Position numbers and translations under genes: made by a program. The notes under the pieces are model-generated. The model was not told the origin of the DNA and ran no database searches. It worked only from the letters and a program-made list of their open reading frames with translations. Of a stretch of DNA of 36,505 nucleotides, positions 7,455-15,239 are shown piece after piece. The stretch spans positions 1-36,505 of the forward strand of contig CADBZI010000013.1 in assembly GCA_902799015.1 (NCBI GenBank), given 5' to 3'. The stretch is from an uncultured Lachnospiraceae bacterium. Lineage in GTDB: Bacteria > Bacillota > Clostridia > Lachnospirales > Lachnospiraceae. The number at the start of each line of letters is the position of its first letter. Position 1 is the stretch's first letter.

Positions 7455-8330
7455 ATGGAACTGAGACATATCCGGTACTTTCTGGCGGTTGCGGAGGAAG
7501 GAAGCTTCACCAAAGCAGCTCAGAAGCTGATGATTGCCCAGCCGCCCCTGTCGAGGCAGATCAAGGATCTGGAGGAGGAACTGGGGACGGAGCTGTTTGT
7601 CCGCAGGAACCGCGGGCTCAGCCTGACCGAGGCAGGGAACCGGTTCCGGATCTATGCATCCAGGATTGACTCTTTGGCGAAAGCTTCGACGGAGGAGATC
7701 CGCGAGATGAACAAAGGCCTGTCAGGGACCGTCTTTTTGGGGACGGTTGAGGGCTGTGCGCCGCGTCTTCTTGCCGAGTGGGTCACGGCATTCCACAGGA
7801 AGTATCCTCTGGTTGATTTCAATATCTGGAACGGGAGTTCCGACGATGTAGTAAACCGCGTGAATTCCGGCCTGTGCGATATGGGGATCATCACTGCGCC
7901 GTATGATGAGGAGGGACTGGAAGGAATCCCGGTGCATACTGAGCCATGGATTGCGATGATCCCGGCAGGGCATCCGCTTGCGAAGAAGAGGGGATCCTCT
8001 GTAAAGATAGAAGACCTGGCTCCTTATGAGCTGATCATCCCTTCCAGGCATTCCCGCAAGAAAGAGATTGAAGGGTGGTTTGCGCTGGTACAGAAAGAGC
8101 CAAAGATCATCTGCCGCATTGCGCATATGCTGAACGCATATGAGCTGACTGCCCATGGCCTTGGCATTGCGATCTACCCGGCTGCGGCTGCGGAGTATGC
8201 TTCAAAGGAAGTCTGCATCAAGCCTCTTTCCCATCCGGCAGTGAGCGCCTCTTATATCCTGATCCGCAGCAACAGCCGGACTCATTCGTTGGTCGCGAGG
8301 GAATTCTGGGAGGCAGTTCCAGCCAATTGA
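7455..8330 (+). CDS. LysR-family transcriptional regulator
   Basis: A 291-residue regulator. The N-terminal winged helix-turn-helix is clear: MELRHIRYFLAVAEEGSFTK, AAQKLMIAQPPLSRQIKDLE and ELGTELFVRRNRGLSLTEAG at residues 1-65. A periplasmic-binding-protein-like effector domain spans about 90-290 (VFLGTVEGCAPRLLAEWV, CDMGIITAPYDEEGLEG, AHGLGIAIYPAAAAEYAS). GGGAGG lies 9 bases before the ATG. LysR proteins usually control a divergently transcribed neighbour and themselves; here the divergent unit is the 21-codon gene at 7192. The inducer cannot be read from sequence. Confidence 0.93.
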   Translation: MELRHIRYFLAVAEEGSFTKAAQKLMIAQPPLSRQIKDLEEELGTELFVRRNRGLSLTEAGNRFRIYASRIDSLAKASTEEIREMNKGLSGTVFLGTVEGCAPRLLAEWVTAFHRKYPLVDFNIWNGSSDDVVNRVNSGLCDMGIITAPYDEEGLEGIPVHTEPWIAMIPAGHPLAKKRGSSVKIEDLAPYELIIPSRHSRKKEIEGWFALVQKEPKIICRIAHMLNAYELTAHGLGIAIYPAAAAEYASKEVCIKPLSHPAVSASYILIRSNSRTHSLVAREFWEAVPAN

Positions 8331-8737
8331 AAAAATGACCGGCGCATTCTTGTGACTACTACTATAAGGATGGGCATGATACATAACAGCCAGCTATGTC
8401 ATGTCCATCTTGTTGCTTAAGCTGTAGAATGGGAGAGCAATCGGTAAGGCCTTTACGTCCGTACTAAAGCCAGCCTTCCGGCTTCAGTCGTGAGTAAGCC
8501 GGTCAAAAGACAGTCAGGCGAAATGACCTGCGTCTGTTCACTCCCCTTGCAAATCATCTCTGGTACTTGTACATCACACCCATCTGCCCCGCGAACAGGC
8601 GCAGAGCAGAAGCAGACAATGCAGGATAAAACTCCCGAAGATTAGACAGACATTAATTGTCGGGCGGGGAGATGTGAAAAAAGATGAATCTGAATTGCTT
8701 TGTGGTTGTTTCGGTCGTGGAAAAGAAAACGTACGGG
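8331..8737. other. Gene-poor region with possible structured sequence
   Basis: No gene is seen in about 400 bases. CCGGCTT (8478-8484) and AAGCCGG (8496-8502) form a perfect 7-pair inverted repeat. It is followed by a second two-part hairpin, AGAC/GTCT around CAGG/CCTG (8508-8535). The block around 8430-8560 has the look of a decayed TnpB-element end or a structured RNA. I cannot assign it to a known family. Confidence 0.3.
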
Positions 8738-8766
8738 CATCTGCTATACTGTGAAACAGAAGGAAA
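8738..8766 (+). repeat. Dispersed promoter-leader repeat, copy 1
   Basis: 29 bases identical to 12234-12262, beginning CATCTGCTATACTGTGAAAC. Similarity extends about 40 bases upstream with substitutions (TTTGTGG...GGTC...GAAA). TGCTATACT is an extended -10 box, so the repeat probably carries a promoter. It lies about 60 bases before the remnant gene at 8829. Confidence 0.6.
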
Positions 8767-8828
8767 TGCTTCTCATCGATCATAAAGACAAACCGCACTG
8801 CCATATGATATAAAGGAATAAACAACAA

Positions 8829-9135
8829 ATGCACCATCATGATAGCAGAGAGAAAACCGAAAGCAAGATCCTCTGTGATTCCTATATGGAAAAATGCGTA
8901 CAGACGGGCAGGGAGCACAGTGTGCAGCTTTCCTTCTATGACTTGTCAAAGGCCCGTGAGCTGATGGAGATGGTTGACTTGGGGGGCGGGCGAGCTTTTG
9001 GAAGAGTATGACCATACGAAGAACAGCTTCCAGTTCTTCAATGGCGTCATGCTGTCCCGTGTGTCAGATTCCGGGAAGGATGCGAACCTGATCGATCTGT
9101 GGAAGCATATGAGCCCATGGATCTTGACACCCTGA
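8829..9135 (+). pseudogene. Frameshifted small gene of unknown family
   Basis: The frame from ATG 8829 stops at 9011, but the downstream sequence is plainly coding one frame over: ELLEEYDHTKNSFQFFNGVM then LSRVSDSGKDANLIDLWKHM and SPWILTP, ending at TGA 9133. Removing one G from the run of six at 8981-8986 joins both parts into a 101-residue protein with MEMVDLGAGELLEEYD across the join. I do not recognise the family. A one-base expansion of a G run is a common mutation, a phase-variation mechanism, and a common sequencing error. It ends 20 bases before the lipoprotein gene, so the two may have been co-transcribed. Confidence 0.65.
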
Positions 9136-9155
9136 TTGCAAAAGGAGGAATATAG

Positions 9156-11108
9156 ATGTATAAACGGAACTATTACAGATTCGGAACGGTAATGGCGATA
9201 TCTGTGTTATTCACGGCCTGCGGCAGCATTGCCGCGAATGCCGGCAGCAGCCCTGCCGGCAGAGAACAGATCAACCAGGTATCCCTTCTGCAGGGACTTA
9301 CCTATGGTGATTATAACGGAAGCATTACCGTAAGCCGGCTCAAGGAGCTTGGAGATACCGGGATCGGTACCTTTGATGCCCTGAACGGTGAGCTGATCAT
9401 GCTGGATGGTACAGTCTACAGAGCCGCTTATGATGGTACCGTTGAGGCAGTTGCTGATGAGGAGACGATTCCTTTCTCAAATGTAACTTTCTTTGATGCC
9501 GATGAAGCGGTAAAGCTTACTGACATTGACAGCGTTGATTCGCTGAAGGAGGAGCTGAACGGGAAGGTCAGCGAAACAGGGGAGAACCGTTTTTACATGA
9601 TTACAGCGGAGGGAACCTTCCGCAATATGAATGTGAGAAGCGAGCTTCCGCAGAAAGAACCGTATCGGCCGTTGGCGGAGGTGTTGGAAACAGACCAGAC
9701 CGTTTTTGACTATGAGAACATAAAAGGAACCGTTGTCGGGTTGTACTGCCCTTCGTATATGAGTGATCTGAATGCCGTGGGATGGCATTTCCATTTTATT
9801 TCGGATGACAGGAAGGCCGGAGGCCATGTGCTTGACCTCAGCGCAGATGAACTTGAGGTAAGGATAGACAGAACCGATGGATTTTCCATGGTATTGCCCG
9901 ACAATGAGATGTTTAATGGCTTTGACCTTACGGTAGACCAAAGTGAAGACATAAAGAAGGTCGAAACAGGAGAAGGGGATTCTGGTGTGAGAACCGAACA
10001 GATGGAGGCTGTCTACCTGGGCGTGGACAACTATGGTGACCAGGCGGTCAATAAGGATACGAAGGAAACGTTCCGGTATCGGTTCCTCATAGATGGGAAA
10101 GAAGTCCTGTTTGCAATTGATTCCGGGGAGCAGAATGAAGATGGCGAATACGAATATCCGATCCAGAACATCCTGAAAGAGCAGTATCCCTTCAGGATCA
10201 CGGTGGAAGGAAGTGTCGTTACAGCTGCTGAGGAGATTCACGACGAAGAAGCCACGGAATATGATCCTGTTGTACAGGGAACCCCCGGAATCAGGACGGT
10301 TGGAAATTTTCTGAAGACTGCAATGGAGCCGGTCGGAACAACACTATACATCTATGGCGGTGGATGGGACTGGCAGGATGTGGGATCTTCCCTGCAGGCA
10401 AGGACGCTTGGTGTCTCTTCGGACTGGGTGCGCTTCTTTGTGGAGCAGGATGAGAACTTCACCTTCAAGTCAAAGGACGGAAATGAGGACAATTCAGATC
10501 CTTCCAATAGTTATTACCCTTATGGCGGATACAATGAATACTATTACGCTGGCCTGGACTGCTCAGGCTTTCTCGGATGGGCTTTGTACAATACGCTGGA
10601 GACGGAGGACGGGAAAGACGGGTATGTGACATTCGCATCTGCCTATTCAAAGATGCTCGCCCAGGAGGGATACGGAGACTATACTCGTGAGATTGAAGCA
10701 CCGGTGAAAAATCACGACTGCGAGATGAAGCCTGGCGACATCATGAGTACAGGAGGCCATGTCTGGATCAGCCTGGGAACCTGCAGTGACGGAAGCGTTG
10801 TCGTTCTTCACAGTACTCCTGCCGACAGCAGAACCGGGCAGCCCGGAGGGGGCGTAGAGGTGAGTGCCATCGGTCTGTCAGAAGAATGCGAAGCCTATCA
10901 GCTTGCGGACCGGTATATGTCAGAGCATTACCCGGAATGGTACGAAAGATATCCAGTCAAGCTTGCTGATCCGGAGATCTATTTCTCTACCGAAAATGAG
11001 AATGCCGGGAGGTTTGCCTGGGATCCTGAGAAGGGGAAAGTAAAAGATCCGGACGGCGTCAAGGACATGACTCCGGAGCAGGTACTTGATTACCTCTTTG
11101 ATGCCTGA
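9156..11108 (+). CDS. Lipoprotein fusing acetolactate decarboxylase to an NlpC/P60-like domain
   Basis: A 650-residue exported protein. The N-terminus has a lipoprotein signal with cysteine at residue 22 (VLFTACGS). Residues about 40-260 match acetolactate decarboxylase (AlsD/BudA): GIGTFDALNGELIMLDG (E79), a conserved R161 region, GTVVGLYCPSYM, and zinc ligands in GWHFHFISDDRKAGGHVLDL (H211, H213, H224). A linker domain of about 110 residues follows. Residues about 395-560 look like an NlpC/P60-type cysteine peptidase: YAGLDCSGFLGWALYN (C469), GGHVWISLG (H535), VVLHSTP (H552). AlsD normally makes acetoin from acetolactate in the cytoplasm; its joining to a surface hydrolase on a lipoprotein is unexpected. 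AAAGGAGG precedes the ATG. The two domain calls are from motifs; the joint function is unknown. Confidence 0.85.
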   Translation: MYKRNYYRFGTVMAISVLFTACGSIAANAGSSPAGREQINQVSLLQGLTYGDYNGSITVSRLKELGDTGIGTFDALNGELIMLDGTVYRAAYDGTVEAVADEETIPFSNVTFFDADEAVKLTDIDSVDSLKEELNGKVSETGENRFYMITAEGTFRNMNVRSELPQKEPYRPLAEVLETDQTVFDYENIKGTVVGLYCPSYMSDLNAVGWHFHFISDDRKAGGHVLDLSADELEVRIDRTDGFSMVLPDNEMFNGFDLTVDQSEDIKKVETGEGDSGVRTEQMEAVYLGVDNYGDQAVNKDTKETFRYRFLIDGKEVLFAIDSGEQNEDGEYEYPIQNILKEQYPFRITVEGSVVTAAEEIHDEEATEYDPVVQGTPGIRTVGNFLKTAMEPVGTTLYIYGGGWDWQDVGSSLQARTLGVSSDWVRFFVEQDENFTFKSKDGNEDNSDPSNSYYPYGGYNEYYYAGLDCSGFLGWALYNTLETEDGKDGYVTFASAYSKMLAQEGYGDYTREIEAPVKNHDCEMKPGDIMSTGGHVWISLGTCSDGSVVVLHSTPADSRTGQPGGGVEVSAIGLSEECEAYQLADRYMSEHYPEWYERYPVKLADPEIYFSTENENAGRFAWDPEKGKVKDPDGVKDMTPEQVLDYLFDA

Positions 11109-11133
11109 GAACGCAAGTAAAAGATATATCAAT

Positions 11134-11331
11134 ATGGCGAAGATTACTATGAATGAACTGAGCGCGGAGCTGACGGCGGAGGAACTGAGGGAGCTGGAAG
11201 ATGCAGAAAAAAAGGACCCTGTGCTTGACGAGGAAAGTCCTTCAATGACAATGGAACAGCTCATGCAGTTCAAACGGATCAAAGAAGATGAGGAAGAAAG
11301 CAATGAGCATGACAATCGATTTTTCGGGTAA
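11134..11331 (+). CDS. Small acidic protein of unknown function
   Basis: A 65-residue, very acidic, probably helical protein (MAKITMNELSAELTAEELRE ... PSMTMEQLMQFKRIKEDEEE). It resembles small stand-alone proteins of Clostridia that are sometimes listed as antitoxin-like, but no toxin partner lies beside it. The frame is open from 11086, inside the lipoprotein gene; ATG 11134 is preferred because the conserved-looking part begins there, although its ribosome binding site is weak. Its end overlaps the dehydrogenase start by 29 bases, so translation of the two may be coupled. Confidence 0.55.
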   Translation: MAKITMNELSAELTAEELRELEDAEKKDPVLDEESPSMTMEQLMQFKRIKEDEEESNEHDNRFFG

Positions 11332-12124
11332 AACTGTTCTGGTGACAGGCGGCGGACGCGGTCTTGGAAAGGATATGGCACTCCTGTTTGCAGAGTGCGG
11401 CGCCAGAGTCATGATAGCCGGACGAGGTGTATCATATCTTGAGAAGACGGTATCAGAAATCAATGATCTGGGCGCAAAGGGTTCTTACCTTGCCTGTGAT
11501 GTTTCCAAAAGCGATGATGTGAAAGCGCTTGTGACGGCCGCTGTAGAATTTGGCAGAGGCAGACTGGATGTGGTTGTCCACGCGGCAGGGGTGCAGTCAA
11601 TTGATGATCTTCTGCTGACGACGGACGAAGAGATCGCCAAGGTGATGGCGATCAATGTAGGTGGTACGGCAAATATCATCAAGCATGCGCTGCCTGTGCT
11701 TCAGAAGCAGAAAGCCGGGAACATGGTGATCATCTCGTCTATCGCGGCGAGAGACGGCGGACCTGCCAATCAGATATACTGTGCGTCCAAGGCTGCGGTG
11801 ACAAGTCTGATCCAGAGTGCGTCCAAGATGGCGGCACCCAGTGGTGTGCGTGTGAACGGGATTCTTCCCGGGATCATCTATACGGATATGTGGGATGACA
11901 TTCTGATCGGACGCGCTCACAACGGAGACCCGGGCGACACACGTGAGGTGAGCGAGGACGAGAAGAAGAGGCTCTGGAAAGAGGCGCTTGAGGAAATTCC
12001 GCTTGGCAGGGCACAGCAGCCACGGGACATCTCCTGGTCTACGGCATTTATGGCATCGGACTTTGCCAGTGAGATTACTGGTCAGTGCCTGTGTATTGAC
12101 GGCGGGATGACGTCCGGAAGATAG
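11303..12124 (+). CDS. Short-chain dehydrogenase/reductase
   Basis: A 273-residue classical SDR oxidoreductase. The Rossmann cofactor motif TGGGRGLG is at residues 15-22, NxG-type INVGG near 118, catalytic serine in VIISSIAARDGG (S145/S146), and YCASK with Y159 and K163. The C-terminal ITGQCLCIDGGMTSGR is the usual SDR ending. The arginine after the glycine motif (IAGRGVSY) suggests NADP(H) use, which is inference. ATG 11303 follows GAGGAAG at a good distance. The substrate is unknown; 3-oxoacyl reductase or steroid/polyol dehydrogenase relatives share this pattern. A strong terminator follows, and a TetR gene lies just downstream. Confidence 0.9.
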   Translation: MSMTIDFSGKTVLVTGGGRGLGKDMALLFAECGARVMIAGRGVSYLEKTVSEINDLGAKGSYLACDVSKSDDVKALVTAAVEFGRGRLDVVVHAAGVQSIDDLLLTTDEEIAKVMAINVGGTANIIKHALPVLQKQKAGNMVIISSIAARDGGPANQIYCASKAAVTSLIQSASKMAAPSGVRVNGILPGIIYTDMWDDILIGRAHNGDPGDTREVSEDEKKRLWKEALEEIPLGRAQQPRDISWSTAFMASDFASEITGQCLCIDGGMTSGR

Positions 12125-12155
12125 GCAGTAAAGGTAAAGAAAAAGAGATAAAGAA

Positions 12156-12193
12156 GCCTGGAAACCTGGCAATTCGGGTTTCCGGCTTTTTTT
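12156..12193 (+). terminator. Rho-independent terminator of the dehydrogenase
   Basis: GCC, a bulged T and GGAAACC at 12156-12166 pair with GGTTTCC and GGC at 12177-12186, followed by seven T residues (12187-12193). Confidence 0.85.
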
Positions 12194-12233
12194 GTGGCTG
12201 CTTTTGGTCTTAGAAAGGAAAGCATATATGCGA

Positions 12234-12262
12234 CATCTGCTATACTGTGAAACAGAAGGAAA
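12234..12262 (+). repeat. Dispersed promoter-leader repeat, copy 2
   Basis: Identical over 29 bases to 8738-8766 and similar for about 40 bases upstream. TGCTATACT (extended -10) would direct transcription of the TetR gene about 90 bases downstream. Confidence 0.6.
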
Positions 12263-12349
12263 CTTCTGCTTGCATGGCTGACAGAAGCAGCATATAATTG
12301 AGATGACGAAGCTCAAAAATGTCTTTTTTTGAATGAGGAGCGCCATATT

Positions 12350-13000
12350 TTGGGAGACTACACACAGGGCAAGGCTTGGAAGATGGCAAAGTACCAGCAC
12401 ATACTGGAAGTGGCGTTTCTCCTTTTTTCAGAAAGAGGTATAGAGCCTGTGACGATGCCGGAGGTTGCGAAGGCCAGTGGAGTCGGAAGGGCTACGCTCT
12501 ATCGTTACTTTGAAACAAAGCTGGACCTTGTTGTGGCGATCGGCACCTGGACGTGGGAGAAGTATATTACAATGCATAATACTTCAATCCCAAAGGAAGA
12601 GATGGATTTGATGACAGGTGCGCAGCGCTTACGGTTCTACCTCGATAGTTTTCTGGATCTTTACCGGAATCATAGTGATCTGCTTCGCTTCAATTACAAT
12701 TTCAACGGCTATCTCAGATATGAAGCAGGAACATCCGGGCAGAAGGAACCGTACATGGGGATGGTGGATCATCTGGGAGAGCTGTTTCATGAGGTGTATG
12801 AGCGAGGCATGAGAGACGGAACGCTGAAGAAAGACGTCCCGGAGAAGATGATGTTCTCCAGCTCTTTCCACATCATGCTGGCAGCGGTTACGCGATACGC
12901 CGTCGGCCTGGCTTATGTCATCGAAGGAAATGACCCTGAGGAGGAACTCATTATGCTGGAGGAACTCCTGCTGTCGAGATTTATCTCAGTGGGGGATTGA
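12350..13000 (+). CDS. TetR/AcrR-family transcriptional regulator
   Basis: A 216-residue regulator. The TetR DNA-binding domain is at the N-terminus: KYQHILEVAFLLFSERGIEP, VTMPEVAKASGVGRATLYRY, FETKLDLVVAIG. The C-terminal ligand domain is helical and rich in aromatic residues (FYLDSFLDLYRNHSDLLRFN). TTG 12350 is chosen as start because GAGGAG at 12335-12340 lies 9 bases upstream; another in-frame TTG is at 12329. TetR proteins often repress neighbouring genes, so the dehydrogenase is a likely target, but this is inference. The last codons form one arm of a long inverted repeat. Confidence 0.88.
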   Translation: MGDYTQGKAWKMAKYQHILEVAFLLFSERGIEPVTMPEVAKASGVGRATLYRYFETKLDLVVAIGTWTWEKYITMHNTSIPKEEMDLMTGAQRLRFYLDSFLDLYRNHSDLLRFNYNFNGYLRYEAGTSGQKEPYMGMVDHLGELFHEVYERGMRDGTLKKDVPEKMMFSSSFHIMLAAVTRYAVGLAYVIEGNDPEEELIMLEELLLSRFISVGD

Positions 13001-13065
13001 CTCGCGCCACTGAGACAGAATAGTTACTCATCGCCTATAGAGGTGGGAGTCTCCCCCACTGAGAT
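12983..13065. repeat. Perfect 13-base inverted repeat around the tetR stop
   Basis: ATCTCAGTGGGGG (12983-12995) and CCCCCACTGAGAT (13053-13065) are perfect reverse complements 57 bases apart. A third, partial arm CCACTGAGA lies at 13007-13015. It has no T run, so it is not a simple terminator. It could be the trace of a small mobile element or a structured RNA. Confidence 0.55.
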
Positions 13066-13077
13066 GAATGATTTCAA

Positions 13078-13096
13078 CCGGCAGATTTCCTGCCGG
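13078..13096. promoter_or_regulatory. Hairpin before the secreted-protein gene
   Basis: CCGGCAG and CTGCCGG (13078-13084, 13090-13096) form a 7-pair stem with an ATTTC loop, about 22 bases before the AGGAGG ribosome binding site of the next gene. Confidence 0.4.
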
Positions 13097-13130
13097 AGAA
13101 TATAGCAAGCAAAGAATCAGGAGGTACAAA

Positions 13131-13739
13131 ATGAAGAAGAGAATTGCAGGGGTGACAGCAGCAATGATGGTCGTGGCAGCGATTGCCGCACCGGCGGTAT
13201 TTGCAGAAGAGACAGAGGCAGGTCTGGGTCTCGTAAACACATCAGATGAGCCGGTTGTGTTCGATTATCATGATGTGGATGATTCTGTTTTTGAAGGCCA
13301 GTGGTGGGATACCGGGCTTGGATTCGATCTGTGCCTTCCGGCAGACTGGATCGATAACGATCTGACAGAGGAAATGACGGAAGCAGGCGTTGTCCATATC
13401 TATGGAGAAGAAGGGGGCGGTGCCAACTGCACCATCGTGTATACGGCTCTTCCGGAGGAAGTGGCAGACACCTATGATATCGATCAGCTGGGACAGGAAC
13501 TGGCTGCATCCAATACCACAGTCTTGTATGCGGATCTGAGCGGAATCCCTGCGGTGGTCTTTGAGAATGATGAGAACTGCATCAGCGGATTCTCCATGCT
13601 GACGGATGACGGCCACCTGATCCAGGGCGTGATCAGCGCACCGAGTGATGACCAGTACGAGGAATATGGCCCGGTGTTCGGGAACATCACCACCTCCATC
13701 AGTCCGACAGAAACGGAAGAGGCTTCTACAGAGGAATAA
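13131..13739 (+). CDS. Secreted protein of unknown function
   Basis: A 202-residue exported protein. A clear signal peptide runs MKKRIAGVTAAMMVVAAIAA then PAVFAEE, with likely cleavage after AFA. The mature part is acidic, starts with a short linker, and contains FDLCLPADWIDNDLTEEMTE, a pattern seen in small secreted Clostridial proteins with a fatty-acid-binding-like or photosystem-P-like fold. I do not assign a family. The tail is rich in threonine and glutamate. AGGAGG lies just before the ATG, and a strong terminator follows, so it is a single-gene unit. Confidence 0.8.
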   Translation: MKKRIAGVTAAMMVVAAIAAPAVFAEETEAGLGLVNTSDEPVVFDYHDVDDSVFEGQWWDTGLGFDLCLPADWIDNDLTEEMTEAGVVHIYGEEGGGANCTIVYTALPEEVADTYDIDQLGQELAASNTTVLYADLSGIPAVVFENDENCISGFSMLTDDGHLIQGVISAPSDDQYEEYGPVFGNITTSISPTETEEASTEE

Positions 13740-13794
13740 GAAGGATTCAGCATAAACGGCATAAGCCGCTTGTGGAATTCTATCCGGACAAGAT

Positions 13795-13829
13795 CCGACG
13801 CGGCTTGTTATTCAGGCTGCGTCGGTTTT
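13795..13829 (+). terminator. Rho-independent terminator
   Basis: CCGACGCGGC (13795-13804) pairs with GCTGCGTCGG (13816-13825) in a 10-pair stem with one wobble, followed by TTTTGCTTTT. Confidence 0.85.
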
Positions 13830-13895
13830 GCTTTTGTGGAGTCTGGGTTCGGCCTGATTGCATTGGGAGCGGTAAGCGGTTTCGGGGAATGAAAG

Positions 13896-15182
13896 ATGAG
13901 TGCAAGAATAACGAAGAGTGACAACAGGAAGAATGCCGGGCGTAAGACTTCGGACAGCAGGAACCTGGTACAGATGCTCCTGCTGACCGTATTGCTCGGC
14001 GCATTTGCGGGGCTGGTGATTTGGAGTTTTCTGAAGCTCGTCGCCCTGTGTACGGGTCTTGTCTGGGAGACGATACCGGCGCTTGCCGGAGGAAGGACGA
14101 TTACCATCCTGCTTTGCGCACTGGGAGGTCTGGCGGCAGGTATTCTGCGGAAGATCTTCGGGGATTATCCGGAAAGCCTGGATACAGTGATGGGAAAGAT
14201 CAAAAAGGATCATCACTATGCCTATCATCCGATGTTTGCCATGCTGGTATGCGCGTTCCTTCCTCTGGTATTCGGCGCAAGCGTCGGCCCTGAGGCAGGG
14301 CTTGCGGGTATCATTGCCGCGCTCTGTTACTGGGTGGGTGACAATGTGACCTTCGCGAAGCAGAATATGGATCTATATTCCCGCGTCGGAGAAGCCGTCA
14401 CACTGGGGCATTTGTTTCATTCCCCGCTGTTCGGCATTCTTGCTGTGGAGGAGGAGGAAGGGCAGCTGGTGCCGGAGCGTATGCCGAAGAGTTTTAGACT
14501 GGTGCTTTACGCACTGTCGACGGCATCCGGCTTTTCCGTGATATGGCTCCTGAACGCTCTGTTCGGGAAAGCCATGGCAGGGTTTCCGGGATTTTCCGAA
14601 GTGCCGGTAAGTACGATCGACGGAGCTCTTGTACTGGTTTATATCCCTGCAGGATGCCTGTTGTTCCTGTTTTATGAAGGCTGTGAAGCAGCTATGGGGA
14701 AAGCTGCGAGGATCCTTCCTCCCATCCTGAAGGAAACCCTTTGCGGCCTGGGGATCGGCCTTTGCGGCCTGGTATGTCCCATGATCTTGTTTTCCGGTGA
14801 AGAACAGATGGCGGAGCTGATCAGGGACAATGGAGGCTACGCGGTGGTGTTCCTTGCCGGGGTCTGCCTGCTGAAGCTGGCGATGACTTCGTTCTGCCTG
14901 CAGTTTGGCTTGAAAGGCGGTCATTTCTTCCCGATGATCTTTGCCTGCACGTGCATGGGGTATGCGCTTGGCGCACTCTTTTTTGGAGGGGCTGCAGGAC
15001 ATGCTGCGTTTGCAGCGGGTATCATTACTGCGGCCGCGCTTGGTGCTCAGTTGAAGAAGCCATTGGCGGTGACCGTATTGCTGCTGTTGTGTTTTCCGCC
15101 GCGTTTTCTGCTGTGGGGATTTATCAGTGCTGCAGTTGGAAGCGGACTAGCGGGGATGCTTGAGAAACGAAAACGGACATAA
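13896..15182 (+). CDS. CLC-family chloride channel/transporter
   Basis: A 428-residue membrane protein with about ten helices. The CLC family is indicated by LVFGASVGPEAGLAGIIAAL, the internal-repeat layout, and FGLKGGHFFPMIFACTCMGY, which corresponds to the GxFxP anion-binding motif in the second half. In E. coli ClcA the first motif is GREGP, with a gating glutamate; here the corresponding residues read ASVGP, so the gating glutamate is absent. That pattern occurs in a bacterial subgroup of CLC proteins and suggests gating differs from ClcA. The ion carried cannot be told. The stop codon runs into a palindromic repeat at 15181. Confidence 0.85.
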   Translation: MSARITKSDNRKNAGRKTSDSRNLVQMLLLTVLLGAFAGLVIWSFLKLVALCTGLVWETIPALAGGRTITILLCALGGLAAGILRKIFGDYPESLDTVMGKIKKDHHYAYHPMFAMLVCAFLPLVFGASVGPEAGLAGIIAALCYWVGDNVTFAKQNMDLYSRVGEAVTLGHLFHSPLFGILAVEEEEGQLVPERMPKSFRLVLYALSTASGFSVIWLLNALFGKAMAGFPGFSEVPVSTIDGALVLVYIPAGCLLFLFYEGCEAAMGKAARILPPILKETLCGLGIGLCGLVCPMILFSGEEQMAELIRDNGGYAVVFLAGVCLLKLAMTSFCLQFGLKGGHFFPMIFACTCMGYALGALFFGGAAGHAAFAAGIITAAALGAQLKKPLAVTVLLLLCFPPRFLLWGFISAAVGSGLAGMLEKRKRT

Positions 15183-15201
15183 GTCTGCCGGCGGCAGACT
15201 T
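15181..15201. repeat. Palindromic repeat, copy 1
   Basis: AAGTCTGCC, GGC, GGCAGACTT: a 9-pair stem with a 3-base loop starting in the CLC stop codon. The core CTGCCGGCGGCAGAC recurs exactly at 32346-32360, and a divergent copy lies at 26654-26684. It may act as a terminator-like hairpin. Confidence 0.55.
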
Positions 15202-15239
15202 GATTTGGTGAATGATTAAGAAAGGAGCCTGGTGAAAGC

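Noticed and set aside
11134-11331. Toxin-antitoxin pair with the small acidic protein
   Set aside because: The protein looks antitoxin-like in composition, but the overlapping next gene is a standard short-chain dehydrogenase, not a toxin.
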